A stretch of 64,000 nt of DNA from CAZDCD01 sp964503885 (GCA_964503885.1 CAZDCD010000015.1:40781-104780), one strand, 5' to 3'; shown: positions 26,499-36,607, numbered from the stretch's first letter. Notes: generated from the sequence alone by a model not told the origin. Made by a program: numbers and translations.

Positions 26499-27494
26499 CT
26501 AAATAATATAAGGTTTAATTACTCGTGCCTTAATTTTTTTAAGGTTGACCACTAGCTTGTTCAACATTTCATTATCGGTATACATCCCTATGATGGCTCC
26601 TCCGGAGCCTGAAAATTTGGCAGACGCACCACAGTTTCTTGCAACAGAAACCATTTCGAGATTGCTGCCGGATATGTTCATGATCTTGCACCTCAGGTCA
26701 AAATTCAGATTGATCAGTTCGTTCAGCAGTGCATAATTGCGATTGTTAATGACCTCCTTACCTTTGTCGGCCAGGGAGGCTATCTCTGCAAGCGTTGAGC
26801 AGACAAGTTCATCACCGCTGTCATACCGCTGTTTTATGGTATTCAGTACTTTGCCGGAGACTTTCCCAAGTTGGGTTTTGTAGGCGAGGTAAAACCTTGG
26901 AAGATTCTGCGGATCAATGGCAATATATTTTCCATGCCGGTTTTTTTCAAGGTATTTCTTATTGAAATCCATATACACACAACCTTCGTATACCTGGATG
27001 ACCCTGTCCTGAAGCCCTGCATTGATACCCAGCTCTTCAACTTCGGCCGATAAAATGACCGAAGGGAGCTCAGGCATCGGGATATCCACATCATAAAAAC
27101 GCATCAGGGCACGCATAGTGGCCGTAATAATGGCACTTGAACCTGCCAATCCTACTTGCCGGGGTATCGACGACTGGTAACGGATCGTGAAATTCTTGTT
27201 CGTCAACCTGATGGAATGGTTCAGGCAGTTTTCATGAAATGTCTTAATAGCGGCCTTAATCAGACGATCACCGCCATAATATCCTGTAAGGTTAACTGAT
27301 TCAACAAGGTGGTGTATGTTCCTGAATGCATTGCGATCGACCTCCTGGGGTTCAATGACAAGCTCCGGGGATTCATACAGCGAAACGATGGCTCCAAAGT
27401 TTCTGATAATTATTGAGATCGTTTTCCCGTAATAACCGTCCGAGGGATTACCAAGCAATCCCGCTCTGGCGTATGCCCTTGATTCAATGATCAT
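26499..27494 (-). CDS. GHMP kinase resembling glucuronokinase
   Basis: The 331-residue protein has the GHMP signatures: N-terminal ARAGLLGNPSDGYYGKTIS near 8-26, the ATP-binding PRQVGLAGSSAIITA near 109-123, and C-terminal KFSGSGGAIIG near 292-302. The N-terminal GLLGNPSDGYYGKT pattern is the one seen in plant-type glucuronokinases, which make glucuronic acid 1-phosphate. It is the first gene of a two-gene unit with the GalU-like uridylyltransferase (2-base gap), consistent with a salvage route from free uronic acid to UDP-uronic acid. Other sugar 1-kinases of the family cannot be excluded. Confidence 0.83.
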   Translation of the reverse strand: MIIESRAYARAGLLGNPSDGYYGKTISIIIRNFGAIVSLYESPELVIEPQEVDRNAFRNIHHLVESVNLTGYYGGDRLIKAAIKTFHENCLNHSIRLTNKNFTIRYQSSIPRQVGLAGSSAIITATMRALMRFYDVDIPMPELPSVILSAEVEELGINAGLQDRVIQVYEGCVYMDFNKKYLEKNRHGKYIAIDPQNLPRFYLAYKTQLGKVSGKVLNTIKQRYDSGDELVCSTLAEIASLADKGKEVINNRNYALLNELINLNFDLRCKIMNISGSNLEMVSVARNCGASAKFSGSGGAIIGMYTDNEMLNKLVVNLKKIKARVIKPYII

Positions 27495-27654
27495 ACTTGA
27501 AAAAGTTTCATATACGGCACGAAATTAAGGTATTCAAAATATTTTACAATACCCCTGATCAATAAAAAACAGGATAAAATCAAAAAGCATGCAGCATTGA
27601 ATTTGCCTTAACGAGTATTAATTGCTAATTTTAGGCCATTTAAATGGTTTGAAT

Positions 27655-28197
27655 TTGAACAATAAACTGGACATAATTCTTGAAAAGCTGAAAGCGGGCG
27701 ATGAGAAATTCTACCGCGGTATTTTTCTTGAATATTATCCGCCGCTAACCTATTATGCCAATAAAATGATCAATGATCTTGATGTGGCCAAAGAAATCGT
27801 TCAGGAAGTGTTTGTGAGGATCTATGAAAAAAGGTATGCATTGCATATTGATACCTCGTTCAAGTCATATCTTTACAAAGCTGTATATAACAGCTGCCTG
27901 AACCATATCAATCATATAAACATCAGGGATCATCATCACCAGATCATCAGGGATGATCTTACCGAGTTCTCTTCAGTCGTGGATGATGAAATGAACCGTA
28001 ATGAACTTGAACACAGAATATATTCCGAGATCGAGAAACTGCCCGGCCAATGCAGAAAAATATTCAAAATGAACCGGTTTGACGGATTGAGCAATCATGA
28101 AATTGCTGAACAGCTCCATCTTTCAAAAAGAACAGTTGAAACACAAATAAGCAAAGCCATGAAAACACTTCGTAAAAAGCTGGTTAACTACTTATGA
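27655..28197 (+). CDS. FecI-type extracytoplasmic function sigma factor
   Basis: No ATG exists near the N terminus; TTG at 27655 gives a natural start MNNKLDIILEKLKAGDEKFY, and TTG codons at 27622 and 27649 are alternatives. The protein of about 180 residues has sigma region 2 (YYANKMINDLDVAKEIVQEVFVRIYE, split, about 35-60) and region 4 (FDGLSNHEIAEQLHLSKRTVETQISKA, split, near 140-165). Bacteroidota sigma factors of this group are held by a FecR anti-sigma factor, encoded here 106 bases downstream. It probably drives this operon and a distant set of surface genes. Confidence 0.9.
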   Translation: MNNKLDIILEKLKAGDEKFYRGIFLEYYPPLTYYANKMINDLDVAKEIVQEVFVRIYEKRYALHIDTSFKSYLYKAVYNSCLNHINHINIRDHHHQIIRDDLTEFSSVVDDEMNRNELEHRIYSEIEKLPGQCRKIFKMNRFDGLSNHEIAEQLHLSKRTVETQISKAMKTLRKKLVNYL

Positions 28198-28303
28198 ACC
28201 AGAGTGTGTTTTACAATATTGCCTTTTTTGAATTGTATTACGAAATACGTGTTTATACAATTATATGTGTCATAGGATTGAAAAAAAGAAAATCATTCTT
28301 CAA

Positions 28304-29269
28304 ATGGATATAGATTTCATCGTCAGGTATCTTGCCACAGAAGTTTCGGCTAAAGATAAAGAACAGATTGAACAGTGGATGAAGGTCAGCTCAAAAAACC
28401 GTGAAAAAATAGAACAGTACAAAAAGATTTGGGAAACATCGGTATTCCTCGGTAAATTCGATGAGATCGATGAGACCACTGACTGGTACCTGATACGGAA
28501 CAGGTTCAAACCCAAGTACTCCCTCCGGGTTCATCATATACCTGCATGGAAATATTTAATCAGGGCAGCTGCTGTTATTGTTGTAGCTGTAGGCCTGGTT
28601 TATGGCCTTTATTTTGTTGTTTCATCCACACAGAAGGCAGAAAAGATCTCTGAATTCACGACCGACGCGGTAAAAACGGTTGAACTTCCTGATGGCACGC
28701 AGGTCACATTAAACAGGAATTCCTACCTGACTTACACATCAGCATTTGGCATCAGAAACCGCGTAATCACCATGAGGGGTGAAGGCTATTTTGATGTAAG
28801 CAGGGATACCGAGCATCCTTTTACCATCAATACCAGCGCCTCCACCATTCAGGTAGTTGGCACCAAACTGAATATCAGGGAGGATACATCAACCGTTAAG
28901 GTTACCGTTCTTTCAGGCAAAGTCAGGTTTTTTGAGAAAGAAAACAAAGAAAATGGCGTAGATCTTTCAAAAAACCAAACCGCATCATTCAATGCTGCCA
29001 CGAAAAAAATTATTTACGGAACCAATGACGACTTGAATTTTCTTACATGGAAAACCGGCAGGTTTGAATTTATAAAAACGCCCACAACTGATGCACTCAA
29101 TACTATTGCGGATTACTTTGATAAACAGCTTATCATTCAGACCAGCATTCACGACAGCATAACCGGAGTTTTCGACAACCAGCCTTTAAATGAGATTTTG
29201 AAAGAAATAGCGCTTACAACATCACTAAAAATTGATAATGCACCTGAATATATAATTATAAGAAAATAA
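28304..29269 (+). CDS. FecR-family anti-sigma factor
   Basis: I choose the ATG at 28304 (MDIDFIVRYLATEVS), which matches the usual FecR N terminus, rather than an upstream in-frame ATG. The 321-residue protein has a cytoplasmic N-terminal sigma-binding region, one membrane span at about residues 83-107 (IRAAAVIVVAVGLVYGLYFV), and a periplasmic FecR domain with TVELPDGTQVTLNRNSYLTY near 125-144 and a C-terminal STN-like region. It relays a signal from an outer-membrane partner to the sigma factor upstream. The downstream gene, with an STN domain, is the likely partner. Confidence 0.92.
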   Translation: MDIDFIVRYLATEVSAKDKEQIEQWMKVSSKNREKIEQYKKIWETSVFLGKFDEIDETTDWYLIRNRFKPKYSLRVHHIPAWKYLIRAAAVIVVAVGLVYGLYFVVSSTQKAEKISEFTTDAVKTVELPDGTQVTLNRNSYLTYTSAFGIRNRVITMRGEGYFDVSRDTEHPFTINTSASTIQVVGTKLNIREDTSTVKVTVLSGKVRFFEKENKENGVDLSKNQTASFNAATKKIIYGTNDDLNFLTWKTGRFEFIKTPTTDALNTIADYFDKQLIIQTSIHDSITGVFDNQPLNEILKEIALTTSLKIDNAPEYIIIRK

Positions 29270-29315
29270 CTAAATTTAGGAGATTGTTTTCCTGCCTAAC
29301 CCTAACTAGAATGAC

Positions 29316-30887
29316 ATGACAACAGGTAACCGGAAATACAAGTGTATTCTGCTGATTGCTTTATTTCTGATGCTGGCTGCAGGTAATGGCTTTTCGCAGC
29401 GATCGTTGCTTGACAAACGGGTTAAAATCAAATCGACTTCAGGAACCATCGAGAAAATCCTCGATGAAATAAGCACTTCCGGCGGATTTACCTTCACCTA
29501 CAGTTCAGTTATACCGCTAAACAAGATCATCGAACTCGGAAACAACAAGCAAACAGTACAGGCTTTCCTGAATGAGATCTTCAAAGATGACCTTATCCGG
29601 TTTTACCCTAAAAAAGATAAAATACTACTGGTTCCCTACCTGAAATCGGATGTCAATAAACTGCAAAAAATCACCGGACAGGTTCTTGAAAAAGGAACCA
29701 ATGAACCCCTGGAATTTGCCAATATTTTCATGCTGAACAGAAACATGGGTACTATTTCCAACAACAACGGAAAATTTATGTTGAACTTTAAAACGTGCCG
29801 GGAAACCGATACACTCTGTATTTCAAGCCTGGGTTACAAGCCGGTTAAAATACCAATGAACAGCATCGACAGCACCTTTATTACCATAAAATTAATTCCG
29901 GAGATTCTCAGCATCAAAGAGGTAAGAATTTCTCCTATTGAGCCGCTTGATCTGATCAGGAAAGCATTGGATAACATAAAAACCAATTACGATGAAAAAC
30001 CCTGTCTGCTTACTGCGTTTTTCAGGGAATCCACCAAAAAAGACAACATATACATTTCACTGTCCGAAGCGCTGCTAAAGATCTATAAAGAACCGTATTT
30101 ATCCTTTAGGAACGACCAGATTAAAATTGAAAAGGGTAGAAAGGGCTCCAACATAGCTTCTCAGGAATACATTAATTATATTGTACAAGGTGGATTGTAT
30201 AATAATTTCAGGCTCGATCTTGTAAAATACGGCATCAATTTTCTTGATAAGGATTATTTTGATTATTATTCCTATAAACTCGATAAGATCTCGAGATACC
30301 GTGGTTTGCCGGTATATATAATCCGGTTTGATCAGAAAGATATTTTCGATTACCCGTGCTATACAGGAAAGATCTATATTGACAAAGAATCACTGGCAAT
30401 AGTAAATGTGGAATTTGAGCTGAGTCCCAAAAGCCTTGACTTTGCCCGTGATCTTTATATTATACGAACCCCTCATTCTGTGAAGGTAAAACCGTTGTCG
30501 GCGGAATACAAGGTGAATTACCGGAAAACCGGTGACCGGTGGAATCTCGACTATGTGATGAGTGAAGTAAGAATTTATGTGAAGAGTGATTATAAGCGCA
30601 AAAGAAGGAACAAAATGTCATCGATTTTTACATCAAAATCGGAGTACGTGATCACCGATAAAGACACAGCCAATGTGAATGAGCGGTTTAAATTCAAGGA
30701 AGTCTCAAAACCCGATGATATCCTGGTGAAGCAGATTGTGGAAACCGATGAGGATTTTTGGGGAGAAGACAATATAATCCTTCCCGAAGAACCGCTCGTG
30801 GAAACGATAAACAAGATCAATAAAAAGAACCTGTTGCCGGAACCGGAAATACCTGTTGCAACCTCAGAAGAACCCCGCCTCCCCTAA
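29316..30887 (+). CDS. Exported STN plus carboxypeptidase-regulatory-like domain protein without a TonB barrel
   Basis: The 523-residue protein has a signal peptide (ending near NGFSQ, residue about 28), then an STN (secretin/TonB N-terminal) domain at about 34-105, with SGTIEKILDEISTSGGFTF, and a CarboxypepD_reg-like domain at about 115-195, with ITGQVLEKGTNEPLEFANI. The rest, about 310 residues, is soluble and acidic/Lys-rich and resembles the C-terminal part of STN-carboxypeptidase-like exported proteins, not a TonB receptor. In FecI/FecR operons of Bacteroidota this place is normally held by a SusC-type receptor. It may be the signal-sensing partner. Exact function unknown. Confidence 0.78.
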   Translation: MTTGNRKYKCILLIALFLMLAAGNGFSQRSLLDKRVKIKSTSGTIEKILDEISTSGGFTFTYSSVIPLNKIIELGNNKQTVQAFLNEIFKDDLIRFYPKKDKILLVPYLKSDVNKLQKITGQVLEKGTNEPLEFANIFMLNRNMGTISNNNGKFMLNFKTCRETDTLCISSLGYKPVKIPMNSIDSTFITIKLIPEILSIKEVRISPIEPLDLIRKALDNIKTNYDEKPCLLTAFFRESTKKDNIYISLSEALLKIYKEPYLSFRNDQIKIEKGRKGSNIASQEYINYIVQGGLYNNFRLDLVKYGINFLDKDYFDYYSYKLDKISRYRGLPVYIIRFDQKDIFDYPCYTGKIYIDKESLAIVNVEFELSPKSLDFARDLYIIRTPHSVKVKPLSAEYKVNYRKTGDRWNLDYVMSEVRIYVKSDYKRKRRNKMSSIFTSKSEYVITDKDTANVNERFKFKEVSKPDDILVKQIVETDEDFWGEDNIILPEEPLVETINKINKKNLLPEPEIPVATSEEPRLP

Positions 30888-31062
30888 CCTGTTTTCCTGT
30901 ATGTATATTCAGCCTGATAACCAAGTCAGGTTAATAGACCGGAATCAGAGCAGGCCACATAAACTGAAATTTGTTTCAATGGGGTAAATTTTCTGTGTTA
31001 AAAGTACCGAATTTTGTATGTAAACTCCTTATTTTTGAGCATCAAACAACTGCTTTAGTCCA

Positions 31063-33117
31063 ATGAAAAAACCTTTTTTAACAGGTGTAACAAGCATAGC
31101 CATGATAGTAATGTCCTGCAATTCAATGCATAAGAACGATTCAAATACTGGTAAGGATTTTACTTATACGATCGAGCAATTTGCCGATATCCGTATCTTG
31201 CATTACGAGGTTCCGGGATTCAGCGGGCTGAGCCTCCACCGGAAAAAACTGATCTATTACCTCAGTCAGGCTGCATTGTGCGGAAGGGATATCGTGTTTG
31301 ACCAGAATGGCATGTATAACCTGGCCATCAGGCGGACATTGGAGAACATATACGAAACATATGACGGCGACAGGGAATCCGAGGATTTCGCACAGTTTAC
31401 CGAATACCTGAAAAGAATATGGTTTTCAAACGGAATTTACCACCATTACTCGACCGACAAAATACTTCCCGGGTTCACAAAAGAATATTTTGGTACGCTC
31501 GTTGGACATTCGGCGAAAGACAAATTCCCTGTAAAAAAAGGGGAAACAACTACTGCACTGATGGAAAAACTGATGCCCGTGATCTTTGATCCCGATATTA
31601 TGCCAAAGAAAGTTTGCCTTGAACCTGATAAAGACCTGGTAATCAATTCATCGGTAAATTTTTATAAAGGGATTAACCAGGCTGAAGCAGAAAACTTTTA
31701 TACCGCACTTAAAGTTCCGGAGGATCAGAGGCCGGTATCTTACGGACTTAATTCAAGACTGATCAGGGAAAATGGAAAAATCAGCGAACAGGTATGGAAA
31801 CTGGGGGGTTTGTATTCACAGGCAATCGAACAAATTGTTTATTGGCTGGAATTGGCTGAAACCGTTGCTGAGGATAGCAACCAGAAAGCAGTCATTGGTA
31901 AGCTGATCGATTACTATAAGACCGGTGATCTGAAAATCTGGGATGAATATAATATTCTTTGGGTAAAAGACCTTCAGCCGGAGGTGGATTTTGTCAATGG
32001 TTTTATTGAAACCTACGACGATCCTCTCGGGTTGAAAGCTACCTGGGAATCGTCGGTCAATTTTAAGAATACCGAAGCCACCAAACGAACCGGGATCATC
32101 AGCCGGAATGCACAGTGGTTTGAAGACCATTCCCCAACAGACAAACGATTTAAAAAGACCGAGGTTAAAGGAGTTGCTGCAAAAGTAATTACCGTAGCAC
32201 AGTTGGGAGGAGAATGTTACCCGAACACACCCATCGGAATCAATCTTCCGAATGCCGACTGGATCAGAAAGGAATACGGATCCAAATCGGTGACCATGGA
32301 GAATATTACTTACGCCTATGATCAGGCAAATCAAGGTAACGGATTTATAGAAGAATTCAGTTCCGGCAAAGAAGAGATTGACCTCGTTAAAAAATATGGA
32401 TTTATCGCCGGCAATCTGCATACCGATTTGCATGAGTGCCTTGGTCACGGATCGGGGCAGCTCTTACCCGGGGTTTCATCTGATGCACTTAAGAATTACC
32501 AGTCGTCGCTCGAAGAAACACGTGCCGATCTTTTTGCCCTGTATTTTAGTATGGATGATAAAATGGTTGAACTGGGACTTGTCCCCAATATAGATGTCGC
32601 AAAAGCCGAATACATTCATTATATAAGGAACGGGATAATGACACAGCTTACTCGGATCCAGCCCGGGAAAAACATCGAGCAGGCCCACATGCGCAACCGT
32701 CAGCTCATTTCGAAATGGTGTATGGAAAAGGGTAAGGATGAAAATGTAATCGAACGGATTTCCAGAAACGGCAAGACCTATTTCAGGATCAATGATTATG
32801 AAAAGCTCAGAAATCTTTTTGGGGAATTATTGAAAGAAGTACAACGCATTAAATCAGAGGGTGACTATGAAGCGGGCAAATTGCTGGTTGAAAAATATGG
32901 GGTTGTCGTTGACACAGCCCTGCATCGTGAGGTGCTGAAACGCTATGCGAAACTTAAGCTTGCACCTTTCAGCGGGTTTCTCAACCCGGAATTTCAACCC
33001 GTTGAGCAAGACGGGGAAATTGTGGATATAACAATAAGCTACCCGGATAATTATCCCGAACAGATGATGAAATACAGCAAAGAGTATTCATTTTTACCAA
33101 CCTGGAACGGGATGTGA
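31063..33117 (+). CDS. Dipeptidyl-peptidase III family metallopeptidase (M49), lipoprotein
   Basis: The 684-residue protein begins with a lipoprotein signal (IAMIVMSCNS, lipobox Cys at about residue 19), so it is anchored in the envelope. The M49 zinc site is complete: HECLGH at residues 457-462 with both zinc His and the catalytic Glu458, and EETRAD at 484-489 with the third zinc-ligand Glu. DPP III removes dipeptides from the N terminus of oligopeptides. A well-studied relative of similar size exists in Bacteroides. It is a single gene with 175 bases upstream, not clearly part of the preceding sigma operon. Confidence 0.95.
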   Translation: MKKPFLTGVTSIAMIVMSCNSMHKNDSNTGKDFTYTIEQFADIRILHYEVPGFSGLSLHRKKLIYYLSQAALCGRDIVFDQNGMYNLAIRRTLENIYETYDGDRESEDFAQFTEYLKRIWFSNGIYHHYSTDKILPGFTKEYFGTLVGHSAKDKFPVKKGETTTALMEKLMPVIFDPDIMPKKVCLEPDKDLVINSSVNFYKGINQAEAENFYTALKVPEDQRPVSYGLNSRLIRENGKISEQVWKLGGLYSQAIEQIVYWLELAETVAEDSNQKAVIGKLIDYYKTGDLKIWDEYNILWVKDLQPEVDFVNGFIETYDDPLGLKATWESSVNFKNTEATKRTGIISRNAQWFEDHSPTDKRFKKTEVKGVAAKVITVAQLGGECYPNTPIGINLPNADWIRKEYGSKSVTMENITYAYDQANQGNGFIEEFSSGKEEIDLVKKYGFIAGNLHTDLHECLGHGSGQLLPGVSSDALKNYQSSLEETRADLFALYFSMDDKMVELGLVPNIDVAKAEYIHYIRNGIMTQLTRIQPGKNIEQAHMRNRQLISKWCMEKGKDENVIERISRNGKTYFRINDYEKLRNLFGELLKEVQRIKSEGDYEAGKLLVEKYGVVVDTALHREVLKRYAKLKLAPFSGFLNPEFQPVEQDGEIVDITISYPDNYPEQMMKYSKEYSFLPTWNGM

Positions 33118-33682
33118 GCCGGATACCAGATTCTGGATGCTGGATACTGGATTGTCTACTGACAATGCCTAAATAACGTTGAACATGGTTACTTGCTATG
33201 CGTCACTCGTTACCAATATAGAGCCTAGTAAAGATCCCGGGTTAAAAACCCCGCGTCATCTGCCATGATCATTCAGAGCATAGGCGACCCATGACGCGGA
33301 AATGAGATCACATTTTAATTTATGATTTCCTATTCTTACTTTCCTATGCTGAAAGAAAGGATCAAAGAAAATCAAGGCAAGCGAAACGAGCTTGTCCCGC
33401 TTAACGGGAAGCAGGCTATGCGCAGGTATTGTGTGAGCGATTAAAACGATGCTACAGCCCTCTCTGAAACACTTCAAGAATTCCGGGAAAAGCAGACAAG
33501 CCTCTTTGCCGGAATTCTACAAAGTTTTCCATTATTCACATTATTTTATTGCTTTTAAAGGAGTTTCCCATATTTCAAAAGGAGATAAACATTAATTTAA
33601 AATGTCTAACTTTAAATGCTACTAATTAAGGGAAGCATTCAAATGTACTGTGTTTTTGATTTTTGGATTATAAAAATAAAAT
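33118..33682. other. Intergenic region, no gene seen
   Basis: 565 bases without a supportable gene. TGGATGCTGGATACTGGATT near 33134 is a small direct repeat, and CAAGGCAAGCGAAACGAG... near 33381 resembles the spacer at 25430. The last 100 bases are A+T-rich leader for the next gene. Confidence 0.4.
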
Positions 33683-34885
33683 ATGAACCAATTCATTATC
33701 TCAATTATTCTAGCTGTTATTCCTACATTAGGATTCTCTCAGCGCAACGATTTGGCTATCTTGGTAAATGTACCGGAAATTAGTTATGAGGGAAGCCTAC
33801 AGAATGGAAGCTGGTCACCCGATAATCAATTTCTTTTATGTACTAATTGGGAAAGTGGTTACAATGAATATCCCGCTAATATTTTTATTATAGATTTAAG
33901 TGATTATTCTTTTACTTCTTTAACAACAGATGGCGAATCGAATGTAAATATGCCGGGCTTAACATGGAGTCCCATTTTGAATAAGGTAGTTTTTTCTTCA
34001 GAAAGTATAGGAGATGACGGCGACCAGGTTCTTATAATGGAACCTGACGGGCTACCAGGTAGCGCAGTGAGAGTAACGCCATGGACAGACAGAATGTGCT
34101 GGGAACCCGGTTTTTCTTCTGATGGAGAATGGGTTGTATATGAAGCCCATTATTTAACTAATCCTGATGTTGGTATTATAGAAACTTATAAAATGGATGG
34201 TTCACAGGGCTCTTTTCAGCTTACCGCTGACAGTATTGATGCCCGGCAACCAAGTTGGTCGCATGTAGGCAATAAAATTGTTTTTCAGATAGCACAAGGT
34301 AATAATTGGGATATCTGGACGATGAATAGCGATGGATCTGACAAGAAAAACATTACAGGTTCTGACCCGGGAGACAAAACAGATGCTTCTTTCTCTCCCA
34401 ATGCTGAATGGATTGTTTATAGTGGCGATAATGGAGAATTGGAATTTGCGAATATATTTATTAAAAACTTAATATCAGGCCAGGTAATTCAGGTTACCGA
34501 TTATTCAGGTTATGACGGTGCTCCTTCCTGGTCTACTGGCAACAGAATAGTGTTTGAATCAACAGCAGGTGATCCTGATGGCTCGGATGGAGCTACATTA
34601 TGGATTATAGATGCTCCGGTAGATGGAACAACCTTAAAAGTTGAACCAGTTACCTTAAATGATATTCATAATGAAACAGTTACAATTTATCCAAATCCAT
34701 CGGACAGTTATGTTATAATTAAATCTGGAAATTTTAAAATCAAAAAAGTTGAAATATTTAGCATAATTGGAGAAATAATTAAAACCGAATTATCTTCAAA
34801 TACAATTGATATAGATGAAATCCCGACTGGTTTATATTTTATAAAAATCAATAACAAATTTGTCCGTAAAATTATAGTACAATAA
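33683..34885 (+). CDS. Secreted TolB-type (PD40) propeller protein with T9SS tail
   Basis: The 400-residue protein has a signal peptide ending near LGFSQ (residue about 19) and five or six WD40/PD40-like repeats, with the words SWSPDNQFLL, TWSPILNKVVFSS, SWSHVGNKIVFQ, SFSPNAEWIVYSG and SWSTGNRIVFES marking successive blades between residues 42 and 300. A T9SS sorting domain follows from about residue 325 (VTIYPNPSDSYVII). It is likely a surface-exposed binding protein; no catalytic residues are evident. It stands at the edge of the xylan-degradation cluster. Confidence 0.85.
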   Translation: MNQFIISIILAVIPTLGFSQRNDLAILVNVPEISYEGSLQNGSWSPDNQFLLCTNWESGYNEYPANIFIIDLSDYSFTSLTTDGESNVNMPGLTWSPILNKVVFSSESIGDDGDQVLIMEPDGLPGSAVRVTPWTDRMCWEPGFSSDGEWVVYEAHYLTNPDVGIIETYKMDGSQGSFQLTADSIDARQPSWSHVGNKIVFQIAQGNNWDIWTMNSDGSDKKNITGSDPGDKTDASFSPNAEWIVYSGDNGELEFANIFIKNLISGQVIQVTDYSGYDGAPSWSTGNRIVFESTAGDPDGSDGATLWIIDAPVDGTTLKVEPVTLNDIHNETVTIYPNPSDSYVIIKSGNFKIKKVEIFSIIGEIIKTELSSNTIDIDEIPTGLYFIKINNKFVRKIIVQ

Positions 34886-35020
34886 TTGCAGCCAACAAGG
34901 TATAAATGCGCTTTGCCTCCCCATGCAGATGAATGTTTATAGCTTACATCTTTAAAAACTAATGAAATATTATAACTTCGCCATTATAAGCATCTTTAAA
35001 ACCGTAATTCTTGATTTTAA

Positions 35021-35362
35021 TATAGTGAAGGTCACTGGGTATACAAACGAGAAGGATTGTATTATTTGGAATATGCTGGTGCAGGAACCAAACCTGAAAT
35101 GATTGAATATTGTACAACAGAAAGTCTTGAAGGCCCATGGATATACAGGGGAATTATTGCAGAAAATGCACCAAATAGTTTTACTATCCATCCGGGGATT
35201 ATTAATTATAAAAGCAATACGTATTTTTTTTATCATAATGGTTTACTTCCTACAGGCGGCAGTTACAGACGTTCAGTATGTGTTGATTATATGTATTATA
35301 TCCCGGATGGAACCATACAAAAAGTTGTACAGACTAAAGAAGGAGTAAAAGCAATTAAATAA
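35021..35362 (+). pseudogene. C-terminal remnant of a GH43 glycoside hydrolase
   Basis: The frame from TAT at 35021 (directly after a stop) reads YSEGHWVYKREGLYYLEYAG, then TKPEMIEYCTTESLEGPW, FTIHPGIINYKSNTYFFYHN and PTGGSYRRSVCVDYMYY, the recognisable C-terminal third of GH43 beta-xylosidase/arabinofuranosidase enzymes. The catalytic Asp part and signal peptide are missing and no upstream frame continues it, so it is a truncated relic. It lies 19 bases before the CE1 esterase gene, and shows that the cluster once had another xylan-active enzyme. Confidence 0.75.
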
Positions 35363-35380
35363 ATAATAATCGATTAAATT

Positions 35381-36550
35381 ATGAAAGCAAAAATCTTCTA
35401 TCTGGTTATCCTCATTGCATTAATGAGTGGTACTAAATTAACAGGACAAGTTTTCCCGGAAAATACCACGAAAGCTAGCAATTGTCTTCCCGGCAGATCA
35501 TATCCCAGGATTTATAATGACGGACGTTTGATATTTCAGATTTATGCACCAGAAGCCAGTGAAGTTCTTATTGATATTACTGCAAGGAAATTTCCTTTAC
35601 AAAAAGATGAGAACGGAATGTGGACCGGGACTACTGAACCTATTGTTGAAGGATTTCATTATTATGCCTTCAATATAGACGGTGCCAGGGTTTCCGACCC
35701 GTCGACATATACTTATTTTGGTGCAAATGAAGTATTGAGCGGTATCGATATTCCCCCTGCAGATAAGGAATTCTACGCAACCCGAAATGTTCCTCACGGA
35801 GAAGTAAGGGCAAGGTATTATTATTCCGAAATAAAAAAAACAACTCGAAGGTGTTTTGTTTATACACCTCCCGGATACGACCAAAATGTAAATAAAAGAT
35901 ATCCTGTGCTATACCTGCAGCATGGATGGGCGGAAGATGAAACCGGATGGAGTAATCAGGGCAAAATGAATTTTATAATGGATAACCTGCTTGCGGAAGG
36001 GAAAGCTGTGCCAATGATTGTTGTAATGGATAACGGTGATATTTCAGGGCTGCCTTTCAACGTTGTCAACTGGGATTCTGCTCAGTCAATAACTTCAACA
36101 GGCAAAAACAAGGTGGAATTTCAGGAACTGATCATCCGGGAAATAATACCCATGATCGACTCAAATTACAGAACGCTGCAAGACCGTAATCACCGTGCAA
36201 TGGCAGGATTATCGTGGGGCGGGTTACAGTCCTTCGAGATAGTTTTTAACAACATTAACAAATTTGCTTACCTTGGCGCTTTTAGCGGAGCGCTCATGAT
36301 GAAAGATAGTATTGATATAACAGAATTGTATGGAGGCTTGCTAAAACATCCTGAAGAAGTTAATGAAAAAATCAAACTCATTTGGATGGGTACAGGAACT
36401 GAGGAAGGAAAATGGTCGCAAAATTTTAGAGATAAATTAACAGATTTAGGAATTAAAGATATAGCCTTTTATGAATCGAAAGGAACAGCACATGAATGGT
36501 TGACCTGGAGAAGATGCTTGAATGAATTTGCACAGTTGTTATTCAGGTAA
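35381..36550 (+). CDS. Secreted CE1-type esterase with N-terminal E-set/CBM48-like domain
   Basis: The 389-residue protein has a signal peptide ending near KLTGQ (residue about 23), an early-set beta-sandwich domain (about 35-120, with IFQIYAPEASEVLID and FHYYAFNIDG), and an alpha/beta-hydrolase of the feruloyl/acetyl-xylan esterase family from about 140. Nucleophile Ser278 lies in GLSWGG and the catalytic His in GTAHEW near 377. Such enzymes remove ferulic or acetyl groups from arabinoxylan. There is no T9SS tail; it may remain periplasmic. A second esterase and a GH10 xylanase follow on the same strand. Confidence 0.88.
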   Translation: MKAKIFYLVILIALMSGTKLTGQVFPENTTKASNCLPGRSYPRIYNDGRLIFQIYAPEASEVLIDITARKFPLQKDENGMWTGTTEPIVEGFHYYAFNIDGARVSDPSTYTYFGANEVLSGIDIPPADKEFYATRNVPHGEVRARYYYSEIKKTTRRCFVYTPPGYDQNVNKRYPVLYLQHGWAEDETGWSNQGKMNFIMDNLLAEGKAVPMIVVMDNGDISGLPFNVVNWDSAQSITSTGKNKVEFQELIIREIIPMIDSNYRTLQDRNHRAMAGLSWGGLQSFEIVFNNINKFAYLGAFSGALMMKDSIDITELYGGLLKHPEEVNEKIKLIWMGTGTEEGKWSQNFRDKLTDLGIKDIAFYESKGTAHEWLTWRRCLNEFAQLLFR

Positions 36551-36607
36551 ATTATGGTTTACAGAAAAAATTCATTTCTTATAATATTTATTCAGTAATT
36601 AAGAATT

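Noticed and set aside
31816..32448. 210-codon minus-strand frame
   Set aside because: It lies wholly antisense to the DPP III gene whose motifs are intact; no protein-like features.
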